From an uncultured Treponema sp. (GTDB taxonomy: Bacteria; Spirochaetota; Spirochaetia; Treponematales; Treponemataceae): DNA of 15,626 bases. The notes below the pieces were generated by a model. It was not told the origin of the DNA. It did no database searches and saw only the letters and a program-made list of their open reading frames with translations. The number at the start of each line of letters is the position of its first letter. Positions within the stretch are counted from its first letter, which is position 1. The stretch spans positions 1 to 15,626 of the forward strand of contig CALBGU010000205.1 in the NCBI GenBank assembly GCA_937893155.1. Reading direction: 5' to 3'. The position numbers and the translations under genes are program-made. Shown here piece by piece: positions 6,934-12,918 of the stretch.

Positions 6934-6962
6934 TTGAAAATCGTACATCAAAATGCTAAGAT
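6934..6962 (+). promoter_or_regulatory. Candidate promoter of the HtrA-type protease gene
   Basis: TTGAAA (6934-6939), a 17-nt spacer and TAAGAT (6957-6962), giving a leader of about 58 nt. The leader contains a 6-bp stem (6999-7004 with 7012-7017) immediately before the GGGGGAG ribosome-binding site. Confidence 0.45.
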
Positions 6963-7027
6963 ACAGTGGTTGGAATTATTCTGATAAGCAATGAAAATGC
7001 CGTCTTTTGCGGGCGGCGGGGGAGAAA

Positions 7028-8317
7028 ATGAAACTTTATTCAAAACATCATCTTGTGTGTGCGGCAGTTGCAAGCGCCGTAATCGGTTTGATTGCGGGCG
7101 CGGCTCTGATGAATGCCCGAAATGGCGAAGCATATCTTGAAGCGCCGGAGAGCACAGAACAGGCTGTGCAAACGGTGGAGTCGAGCTCGGAGAATAGCGA
7201 CAGTGCGGTCGAAGAATCTGTTTCGCAAGCGGCAGACGAAAATAATGTGCCTGCTGTGGCGGTGGCGGCGAAAAATGGCGTGGGCTACACCGAAGACGAG
7301 GCGCAGAACGTCGGCGTATATGAAAAATGCAATGAAGCCGTCGTCAACATCACCACGCAGACGATGAGCTACGACTGGTTTTATCAGCCTTTGGGCTTGC
7401 AGGATTCAGGAAGCGGCTCTGGCTCAATCATCGACAAGCGCGGCTATGTTGTAACAAATGTGCACGTCATAGAAAATGCGGCGAAAATCACGATTTCACT
7501 CTCCGACGGCACGAGCTACGAGGGCAAAGTGGTCGGCAGCGACAGCGAATGTGATATTGCCGTATTGAAATTCGATGTGCCGTCAAACGTAACCTTGAAG
7601 ACGATTGAGTTCGGCTCAAGCGACAATCTCAAAGTCGGGCAAAAGGTCATCGCAATCGGAAACCCGTTCGGCTTGGAGCGCACTATGACGACGGGCATCG
7701 TGTCGGGACTCGGTCGCCCGATTCAAGAGAGCAATGGTCCTTTAATCCGCAATATGATTCAGACCGACGCGGCGATAAATCCAGGCAACTCTGGCGGTCC
7801 GCTCCTCGACTCTGCGGGCAAAATGATTGGCATTAACACGATTATTTATTCAAGCTCAGGCTCATCTTCGGGCGTTGGCTTTGCGATTCCCGTATCGACG
7901 GCGCGCCGCGTGGTAACCGATTTGATTCAATACGGCAAGGTGAACCGCGGAGTTTTGAACGCGACGATGTACCCTGTTTCGACGTTGACGCGTTATGTTC
8001 GCTTCCCGTCAAACGTGAAAGGCGGCATTTTGATTAGCGAAGTGAGCGCGGGCAGCAATGCGGAAAAAGCGGGCTTAAAGGGCGGCACTCGCGAAAATGC
8101 GCTGAATCTTCGCACGCGGCGCGGCATCATCTCGATTTACGTTGACGGCGACATCATCACGGCGGTGGATAACATCAGCGTGAACACGCAGGCGGATTTC
8201 GATAGCGCGCTCGAAGACAAACGCCCCGGCGACACGGTAACGCTCACGGTTTACCGCAACGGCAAGACGCAAAAAATCCGCGTTACCCTCGACGGCAACA
8301 CCGAAACAAGCATTTAG
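7028..8317 (+). CDS. htrA: HtrA/Deg-family trypsin-like serine protease, membrane-anchored, single PDZ
   Basis: This is a 429-residue envelope quality-control or signalling protease. An N-terminal transmembrane anchor (about 8-28) is followed by a Glu/Ser/Ala-rich linker (about 36-85), which places the protease outside the membrane. The catalytic triad is intact: H146 in VTNVHVIENA, D176 in ECDIAVLKF, and S255 in NPGNSGGPL. One PDZ domain covers about 305-425 (KGGILISEVS, GDIITAVDN, GDTVTLTVYRNGK), with an insertion between its first strands as in plant/bacterial Deg1-type proteins. Anchor plus one PDZ resembles DegS more than DegP. ATG 7028 is preceded by GGGGGAG (7018-7024); upstream codons back to TTG 7007 would include that site. 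A toxin-antitoxin pair starts 12 nt after its stop. Confidence 0.93.
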   Translation: MKLYSKHHLVCAAVASAVIGLIAGAALMNARNGEAYLEAPESTEQAVQTVESSSENSDSAVEESVSQAADENNVPAVAVAAKNGVGYTEDEAQNVGVYEKCNEAVVNITTQTMSYDWFYQPLGLQDSGSGSGSIIDKRGYVVTNVHVIENAAKITISLSDGTSYEGKVVGSDSECDIAVLKFDVPSNVTLKTIEFGSSDNLKVGQKVIAIGNPFGLERTMTTGIVSGLGRPIQESNGPLIRNMIQTDAAINPGNSGGPLLDSAGKMIGINTIIYSSSGSSSGVGFAIPVSTARRVVTDLIQYGKVNRGVLNATMYPVSTLTRYVRFPSNVKGGILISEVSAGSNAEKAGLKGGTRENALNLRTRRGIISIYVDGDIITAVDNISVNTQADFDSALEDKRPGDTVTLTVYRNGKTQKIRVTLDGNTETSI

Positions 8318-8329
8318 CAAGGAGGGGCT

Positions 8330-8563
8330 ATGTTGGCAACTGCAAGGGGCTATTATGACGGCTCGCACATTGTTTTGACTCCGCCTGTCGCATTTGAGCG
8401 GGGGCAGGAAGTTATAGTAACGTATTCCGTGCCTTCTCGTGCGAAAAAAGATGTGTTTTATTCAGAAAGCAATATGCGTGCAATCGATAAGAGCCTAGAG
8501 GAATTACGCGACGGAAAAGTCGTTGTGAAATCGTTTGAAGAACTTGAGGCTCTTGAAAAATGA
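8330..8563 (+). CDS. Antitoxin of the YoeB-type toxin
   Basis: The 77-residue protein is encoded directly upstream of the YoeB homologue, with an overlapping ATGA (8560-8563). Residues 1-33 (ARGYYDGSHIVLTPPVAFERGQ then EVIVTY) resemble the beta-strand N-terminus of AF2212/DUF104-like antitoxins, not a Phd/YefM DNA-binding fold. Residues about 48-77 (an acidic helix with KSLEELRDGKVVVKSFEELEALE) look like the toxin-neutralising tail of RelB/YefM-type antitoxins. A very strong AGGAGGGG precedes the ATG. Its promoter is not evident in the 12-nt gap after htrA, so it may be co-transcribed with the protease or driven from inside that gene. The family assignment is an inference from pattern; the role follows mainly from its partner. 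Confidence 0.75.
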   Translation: MLATARGYYDGSHIVLTPPVAFERGQEVIVTYSVPSRAKKDVFYSESNMRAIDKSLEELRDGKVVVKSFEELEALEK

Positions 8564-8823
8564 GCAAACTCACATTCACAGAATCTGGCTGGGCGGAATA
8601 TTTGTATTGGCAAATGCAAGATAAAAAGACATTGAAGAAAATTAACGAGCTTTTGCGCGATATTGACCGAAACAATTTTTCAGGTATCGGAAAGCCTGAA
8701 CCGCTCAAGAATAAAGAGGGGTGCTGGAGTCGCCGTATTGATGACAAAAATCGTCTTGTTTATAAAGTGCATGACGGGCAAATTGAGATAATTCAGTGCA
8801 AAGGTCATTACGAAGATAAATAA
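8560..8823 (+). CDS. yoeB: YoeB/Txe-family ribosome-dependent mRNA endonuclease toxin
   Basis: The 87-residue protein aligns along its whole length with YoeB: a W-EYLYWQ--DKKTLKKINELL start, GKPEPLK, WSRRI, RLVYKV and CKGHY. The residues matching the catalytic set of E. coli YoeB (E46, R65, H83, Y84) are present as E47, R65, H83 and Y84, so it should be an active toxin that cleaves mRNA in the ribosomal A site. Its ATG overlaps the antitoxin stop, giving translational coupling. A terminator follows at 8831-8874. The frame is undamaged. Confidence 0.95.
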   Translation: MSKLTFTESGWAEYLYWQMQDKKTLKKINELLRDIDRNNFSGIGKPEPLKNKEGCWSRRIDDKNRLVYKVHDGQIEIIQCKGHYEDK

Positions 8824-8830
8824 TCTCTTG

Positions 8831-8874
8831 AAAAAAAGCTGGTCGGGAGTATTTCAAACCGACCAGCCTTTTTT
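8831..8874. terminator. Bidirectional intrinsic terminator
   Basis: GCTGGTCGG (8838-8846) pairs perfectly with CCGACCAGC (8859-8867) around a 12-nt loop, with A7 before and CT6 after. It can end both the htrA-toxin transcript and the convergent minus-strand gene. Confidence 0.92.
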
Positions 8875-8913
8875 GTGTGCCTTACTCCGTAAAAGGAGGG
8901 AAAGCGCGCGGAA

Positions 8914-9558
8914 CTATAAGCGCGATAAAATCGTTTCGATTTCGCTTTGGAGCATCTTATATGCGTCGTTTACGAGCGAAACCGCGTCGATGTACGGCAA
9001 AAGCCCGGAGTTCAAAAGAAGAACCAGCTCCTTTTTTATTGCCGTTGCGCTTTTGCTTGCGTTTGAAAGCGCTTTTGCATACGCGGCATATTCCGCCTCG
9101 AAAACTTCTTCTGCGCCCTTCAAGCTCAAAATCGTTTCGTTCAAACCAGAAATCGCCTTAACGGGTGCGGCAATGGCAGAAAAATCCGTCAGCAGCGAAC
9201 GCACATACGTCGATTCCTCTTCGTATTTTGCGCGCGTTATTTTCACGCCGTATTTATCGAACACCGCCTTTGCCGCCGTGCCTGCTTCTCGAATCTTTGC
9301 GTCGGGGTGCAGCGCTGCCGCCTGAATGAGCGCGCTTATCGTGCGAATACATACATCGCGCTCTCCGTCTGCTTTTTCGAGCGTGGACGAAATTTTGTCT
9401 TTTTTAATCGAAAAAGTCAGCTCTTTTTCCAACTTGTCCGTTCTGTCCACCAGCGACACAAAATTTGCTTCGGTGAGCTTGCTCGCTCTGCACACATTCA
9501 CGGTTGACCGCGCAAAATCCGCGAGCGCCGCAACTTTGAAATTACTGTCAAATTTCAT
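8914..9558 (-). CDS. DUF6261-like protein, function unknown
   Basis: The 214-residue, mostly helical protein starts MKFDSNFKVAALADF and resembles DUF6261 proteins (common in Bacteroidota and some spirochaetes) in its opening segment, its length and its regular Ala/Lys/Glu-rich helices. No signal peptide, membrane segment or catalytic motif is visible. The start is fixed by AGGAG 7 nt before ATG (9566-9570 on the plus strand); TTG 9564 would lie within that spacing. It has its own promoter (9593-9621, minus) and ends at the bidirectional terminator. It is divergent from the antitoxin-NUDIX operon, with a tandem repeat between their promoters. The family assignment is from memory of the pattern only. 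Confidence 0.55.
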   Translation of the reverse strand: MKFDSNFKVAALADFARSTVNVCRASKLTEANFVSLVDRTDKLEKELTFSIKKDKISSTLEKADGERDVCIRTISALIQAAALHPDAKIREAGTAAKAVFDKYGVKITRAKYEEESTYVRSLLTDFSAIAAPVKAISGLNETILSLKGAEEVFEAEYAAYAKALSNASKSATAIKKELVLLLNSGLLPYIDAVSLVNDAYKMLQSEIETILSRL

Positions 9559-9592
9559 AAACAATCTCCTGTTACTAAAAAAGGTGATTCAA

Positions 9593-9621
9593 AATATACT
9601 ATTTTCCTCTTCTTTGTGCAA
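9593..9621 (-). promoter_or_regulatory. Promoter of the DUF6261-like gene
   Basis: On the minus strand TTGCAC (9616-9621), a 17-nt spacer and TATATT (9593-9598), about 28 nt of leader before the ATG at 9558. The -35 hexamer is identical to that of the divergent promoter at 9786. Confidence 0.7.
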
Positions 9622-9767
9622 TGAGTCATTCAAAAATCCGAACGCCTTTCGCCGAAATGAAATGCGTCATTCAAAAATCCGAACGCCTTTCGCCGAAGTG
9701 AAATGAGCCATTCGGAAATCCGAACGCCTTTCGCCGAAGTGAAATAAGCCATTCGGAAATCCGAACG
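9621..9767. repeat. 41-bp tandem repeat, 3 full copies plus a partial one
   Basis: CATTC begins copies at 9627, 9668, 9709 and 9750, exactly 41 bp apart, with no spacers. The unit reads CATTCRRAAATCCGAACG, then CCTTTCGCCGAAGTGAAATG and AGC. The last two copies have CATTCGGAAATCCGAACG, creating the dyad TTCGGA-AA-TCCGAA; the first two have CATTCAAAAATCCGAACG. Because 41 is not a multiple of three, no frame is preserved across copies. It fills the space between the two divergent promoters. No gene is seen in 9559-9859. Confidence 0.95.
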
Positions 9768-9785
9768 AACAAAAACGCGGTGAGA

Positions 9786-9814
9786 TTGCACAGAAAGAAC
9801 GCTTTAGTTATAAT
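9786..9814 (+). promoter_or_regulatory. Promoter of the antitoxin-like/NUDIX operon
   Basis: TTGCAC (9786-9791), a 17-nt spacer and TATAAT (9809-9814). The expected leader is about 40 nt and includes a small stem AAGGC/GCCTT (9832-9846) directly before AGGAGG (9847-9852). Confidence 0.85.
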
Positions 9815-9859
9815 AAAAATATCTTTTTTACAAGGCGCTGAGCCTTAGGAGGAAAGAGA

Positions 9860-10078
9860 ATGAGTTATGAAACAGTTGTGATGAAATTGCGCTCTGTGCC
9901 TGAGCAGTATTTAAATCAGGTGTCGGATTTTCTGGATTTGATTTTGAATCAGCGCGAGAATAGCGAAGGTTCGCCGCGAAAGCCGTCGGGACACCCGATT
10001 TTAGGGCTGGCAGAGGGCGAATTCACTTATCCTGACGACATCAATTTATATGATGAGCCGTGCGTGATTTCTGTGTGA
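9860..10078 (+). CDS. DUF2281/VapB-like antitoxin homologue without a visible toxin
   Basis: This 72-residue protein has the short layout of DUF2281-type antitoxins: an N-terminal helix with LRSVPEQYLNQVSDFLDLIL (11-30), a linker and an acidic aromatic tail (LAEGEFTYPDDINLYDEP) that in partners of PIN toxins binds the toxin. No PIN or other toxin follows; the next gene is a NUDIX hydrolase 14 nt downstream. A strong AGGAGGAAAGAG precedes ATG 9860. It could be an orphan antitoxin whose toxin was lost, a regulator in trans, or a partner of the NUDIX protein. The family call rests on pattern alone. Confidence 0.6.
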   Translation: MSYETVVMKLRSVPEQYLNQVSDFLDLILNQRENSEGSPRKPSGHPILGLAEGEFTYPDDINLYDEPCVISV

Positions 10079-10092
10079 AAGGAGGAAAGAGA

Positions 10093-10713
10093 ATGAACTG
10101 GGAGGATAAATGGATTGCGTGGGCGGCGGAACTGCAAAGTATTGCGCAGGCGGGGCTGTTTTATGGGCGCGACGTGTTTGACAAAGAGCGATATGCGCGG
10201 ATTCGTGAGATTTCTGCCGAGATGATGGCGGCAAAAACTCAGCTGCCGATAGAAACGGTGAAGCACCTTTTTTGCGCGGATTCGGGCTATCAAACGCCAA
10301 AAATTGATACGCGCGCGGCGGTGTTTGAGGATGGAAAAATCCTGCTCGTCAAAGAAAATTCGGGAAAATGGGCGCTGCCGGGCGGGTGGTGCGAGTTCAA
10401 TATGTCGCCTGCAGAAAACACGGTCAAAGAGGCAAAAGAGGAAGCGGGCATCTCCGTTTCGGTTGAAAAATTGATTGCCGTGCAAAGCCGCAGTAAGCAC
10501 AATGAACCGCCCTATCCGTATGAAGTGGTTAAACTGTTTTATCTGTGCAAAAATCTCGGCGGCTCTTTTGCCCAAAACAGCGAAACGCTCGGCACGGCGT
10601 ATTTTGCGCGGAACGAACTCCCCGAAACAGCGAACGAAAAAACAACGAAAGCACAAATCGAAATGTGCTTTGCCGCCGCTTCTGCTCCTGATTGGTGCGT
10701 TTTATTTGATTGA
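10093..10713 (+). CDS. NUDIX hydrolase with Nudix N-terminal domain
   Basis: The 206-residue protein has an N-terminal helical domain (1-45: WIAWAAELQSIAQAGLFYG, DVFDKERYARIREIS), the PF12535-type extension that precedes a group of NUDIX hydrolases. The NUDIX domain follows from about 68. The NUDIX box (98-120) is GWCEFNMSPAENTVKEAKEEAGI: the catalytic EAKEE core is present, while the usual Arg is Lys (K112) and the first Glu is Met (M104), as is often seen in this subgroup. It likely hydrolyses a nucleoside-diphosphate-linked substrate; which one is unknown. ATG 10093 is preceded by AGGAGG (10080-10085); the frame is open from 10060 but lacks a site there. It is in an operon with the antitoxin-like gene. 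Confidence 0.88.
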   Translation: MNWEDKWIAWAAELQSIAQAGLFYGRDVFDKERYARIREISAEMMAAKTQLPIETVKHLFCADSGYQTPKIDTRAAVFEDGKILLVKENSGKWALPGGWCEFNMSPAENTVKEAKEEAGISVSVEKLIAVQSRSKHNEPPYPYEVVKLFYLCKNLGGSFAQNSETLGTAYFARNELPETANEKTTKAQIEMCFAAASAPDWCVLFD

Positions 10714-10896
10714 TTGTGTGGGATTTTACAAAAATATGCTGTTACGATACGGCTTGACGGCGTGCCGTTGTCATTGGCGAACTTGATTCAGCATCTCGTT
10801 CGACGTTTTATGCCATTATCGCGCTTTGACGCGAGAATCTTTGTGAATAAATCATACTTTCGATAGGATTCCCTGATTTTTTTGGGGATAAAAATT

Positions 10897-10925
10897 TTGC
10901 TTTATGACAAATTGCGCGGTATAAT
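10897..10925 (+). promoter_or_regulatory. Promoter of the diguanylate cyclase gene
   Basis: TTGCTT (10897-10902), a 17-nt spacer and TATAAT (10920-10925), 14 nt before ATG 10940. The leader would be about 7-9 nt and contains only GGG as a possible ribosome-binding site. The rest of 10714-10896 has no clear terminator or RNA gene. Confidence 0.7.
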
Positions 10926-10939
10926 ATGAAACGGGTAAA

Positions 10940-12328
10940 ATGATGAAAAAAGATAAAAATCATATCAAAATCCATTCGATGTGCCTTGCTTTTTTGTGTG
11001 TCGGGCTGTTTTTGTTTTTTGTAGAAATGATTGGATTGAATACCGTGTATCAAAAATACAAAAATCTGTTGACCGACAGCGAAAATTATGTTTTTGCGCA
11101 AAAAGATTTGCAGGACTTAAAGCAAAGTTTCGACGCTATGACCGATTATGCTCGCCAATATATTCTTACCCTCGATTTTTCTTGTGTCCGTCTGTATTTT
11201 CAGGAAAAACATGAAATGCTTTCGCAAAAAACTGCCGAAGACGACCTGCGCGCCCGATTCGGCGGCATTGATACGCGGGCAAGCATAATGCTTGCGGAAA
11301 TCTTTGAATATGAAAGGCGTATGGAAGAACGCGAGCTCAAAAGCCTGCGTCTTGCCTGCGAAATTGCGGGAATCGACGAAAGTATGATGAGCGAGGAACT
11401 GCGCGCGTGCGTGCTTTCGGGCGACGAGATTTCGATGAGCGATGTGGAGCTGGAAGACGCGGCGTATGCCATTTTGTTTGGGCACGAATATGCCGAGCTA
11501 AAAAAATTTGTAAACACAAAACTGATAACTGCCGCGAACGCTGTTTTTTTGCAGACACAACAGCGCCGCATTTCCAACAAAAAGATTTTTTATCGCGCGC
11601 TGGTGCAGCAATGCCTGTTGTCATTTTTTATCATCGTTTTGATTGCGCTTTCGGTCGGTTTTATCGCGTTTTTTGTGCTTCGTCCGCTTCAGTTTTATGT
11701 GGTGTCAATCAAAAACTCCAAACCGCTCAGAAACGTTGCGGCGGGCGCAGAACTGACGTATCTTGCCGAAACGTACAACAAAATGTATCAGATGAACACG
11801 ACGGTGCGAAAGGAATTGCAGCGGCAGGCTTCTTACGACGCGATTACGGGGCTTTTGAACAGGACGATGTTTGAGCAACTCTGCGCGTTTTACAAGGGCG
11901 TGACCGATGCGATTGCGTTTTTGATTGTGGACGTGGACAATTTCAAGCAGATTAACGATTGTTTTGGGCACGAAATCGGCGATATTGCGCTCAAGCACGT
12001 TTCGGAACTGCTCAAGGAACTGGCGGGCAAAAACGGCAAGGCGTTCCGAATCGGCGGCGATGAGTTCGCGCTGATTTTGCAGGGAGTTGCGGAAAGCGAG
12101 GGGACGTTTTTGGGAATGAAAATTACGGAGATGAATGAAACGCTCAAAAATCCCGAGTCGCAGGGATTCCCCAAATTGTCGGTCAGCGTGGGCATTTCGT
12201 TTTCGGACGAGGGGTATTCCACCGAGATGTATTCCCACGCCGACCGCGCGCTTTACCGCACCAAAGCAAACGGGCGCTGCGGATTTTCGCTCTACACGCC
12301 CGAATTGGACGACGCGGACAAAGCATAA
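10940..12328 (+). CDS. Membrane-bound diguanylate cyclase (GGDEF) with periplasmic helical sensor
   Basis: This 462-residue protein makes c-di-GMP from two GTP. The order is TM1 (about 11-33), a helical periplasmic sensing region (34-220), TM2 (about 224-247), a short HAMP-like linker (248-295) and a GGDEF domain (298-455). Visible in the cyclase are DAITGLLNR (300-308), the metal-binding VDVDNFKQIND (330-340) with D331 and D333, and the active-site signature GGDEF (372-376) with ALYRTKANGR near the end, so it should be active. The RxxD inhibitory site expected a few residues before GGDEF is replaced by GKNG (363-366), so product inhibition is probably absent. No EAL domain is present. Two adjacent ATGs (10940, 10943) are possible starts. 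Confidence 0.93.
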   Translation: MMKKDKNHIKIHSMCLAFLCVGLFLFFVEMIGLNTVYQKYKNLLTDSENYVFAQKDLQDLKQSFDAMTDYARQYILTLDFSCVRLYFQEKHEMLSQKTAEDDLRARFGGIDTRASIMLAEIFEYERRMEERELKSLRLACEIAGIDESMMSEELRACVLSGDEISMSDVELEDAAYAILFGHEYAELKKFVNTKLITAANAVFLQTQQRRISNKKIFYRALVQQCLLSFFIIVLIALSVGFIAFFVLRPLQFYVVSIKNSKPLRNVAAGAELTYLAETYNKMYQMNTTVRKELQRQASYDAITGLLNRTMFEQLCAFYKGVTDAIAFLIVDVDNFKQINDCFGHEIGDIALKHVSELLKELAGKNGKAFRIGGDEFALILQGVAESEGTFLGMKITEMNETLKNPESQGFPKLSVSVGISFSDEGYSTEMYSHADRALYRTKANGRCGFSLYTPELDDADKA

Positions 12329-12386
12329 AAAGGCGTTTGCGGCGGACGTAATTGAGAAAAAGAATATTTTTTTCCAAAATAATCTG

Positions 12387-12395
12387 TGATATAAT
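12387..12395 (+). promoter_or_regulatory. Extended -10 promoter upstream of the DtxR-type gene
   Basis: TGATATAAT (TGn plus perfect TATAAT at 12390-12395) with only a T-run at -35. The expected start is near 12401, giving a 90-nt leader. Confidence 0.6.
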
Positions 12396-12400
12396 AAAAA

Positions 12401-12471
12401 ATGGAATTGTTACAGAATGTATGCTGAAAAAAGATTGTCAGTGCGAACTTGTTTGCTGTAGCATATTTTTT
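12401..12471 (+). promoter_or_regulatory. Possible leader: 8-codon ORF overlapping a terminator-like stem
   Basis: ATG 12401 falls at the predicted transcript start and opens MELLQNVC with stop TGA 12425-12427. The last codons overlap TATGCT (12420-12425), which can pair with AGCATA (12460-12465), followed by T6 (12466-12471). An inner stem GCGAA/TTTGC lies in the loop. The outer stem is only 6 bp and A/T-rich, so this is a candidate attenuator, not a firm one. Confidence 0.3.
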
Positions 12472-12491
12472 AAGGAATCAAGGACGAAAAA

Positions 12492-12857
12492 ATGTACGAA
12501 TCAGGCGAAAATTATCTTGAAGCGATTTTGATGATTCAAGAGCAAAACGGCTCTGCGCGCTCCATTGACGTTGCTCGCAAATTGAATGTGTCTAAACCGA
12601 GCGTCAGTCGCGCTATGGGGATTTTGCGGGACGGCGGATTTGTGGAATTTGCAGAAACGGGCGAGCTGATTTTGACACCGACAGGGCTTGAAAAAGCTAA
12701 AATGATTTACGGGCGGCACGTTTTGCTTACGAAATTCCTGCAGAAAATCACGGGCGTTCCGTTTGACCAAGCGGAAGAAAATGCCTGCCGAATCGAGCAC
12801 GACGTGGACGAAGATATTGTTCACGGCATTGAATGTTGGATGGCGGTAAATCCTTAG
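12492..12857 (+). CDS. DtxR/MntR-family metal-dependent transcriptional regulator, short form
   Basis: The 121-residue protein has a winged helix-turn-helix (residues about 7-65: SIDVARKLNVSKPSVSRAMGILRDGGF) and the DtxR dimerisation/metal-binding domain (66-115: YGRHVLLTKFL, then ENACRIEHDVDEDIV). It lacks the SH3-like third domain of full DtxR. The C-x-x-E-H motif (C98, E101, H102) matches the primary-site ligands C102, E105 and H106 of DtxR, while the position of DtxR Met10 / MntR Asp8 is Asn7. H75 (GRHVLL) fits the conserved ancillary His. It probably represses metal-uptake genes when Fe(II) or Mn(II) is bound; those targets are not in the window. AGGA lies 8 nt upstream of the ATG. Confidence 0.88.
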   Translation: MYESGENYLEAILMIQEQNGSARSIDVARKLNVSKPSVSRAMGILRDGGFVEFAETGELILTPTGLEKAKMIYGRHVLLTKFLQKITGVPFDQAEENACRIEHDVDEDIVHGIECWMAVNP

Positions 12858-12886
12858 TTGCATAAATATGCAATAATTGATATATT
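12858..12886 (+). promoter_or_regulatory. lysC promoter with overlapping palindromic operator
   Basis: TTGCAT (12858-12863), a 17-nt spacer and TATATT (12881-12886). The -35 is the left arm of a perfect dyad TTGCAT-AAAT-ATGCAA (12858-12873), and TTGCATAAAT recurs at 12889-12898 over the expected transcript start. This is the layout of a repressor-controlled promoter; the repressor is not known. Confidence 0.6.
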
Positions 12887-12918
12887 GATTGCATAAATTT
12901 TAGCGAAGAGGATTGATT

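Noticed and set aside
8828..9325. Long plus-strand frame opposite the DUF6261-like gene
   Set aside because: It starts within the bidirectional terminator, has no ribosome-binding site, and mirrors the minus gene, which has a promoter, a ribosome-binding site and a regular helical protein.
9621..9767. CRISPR array
   Set aside because: The 41-bp units are contiguous with no spacers, and no cas gene is near.
10765..10785. ACGGC/GCCGT-type inverted repeats after the NUDIX gene as a terminator
   Set aside because: No U-run follows and the stems are short, so no terminator is claimed for that operon.
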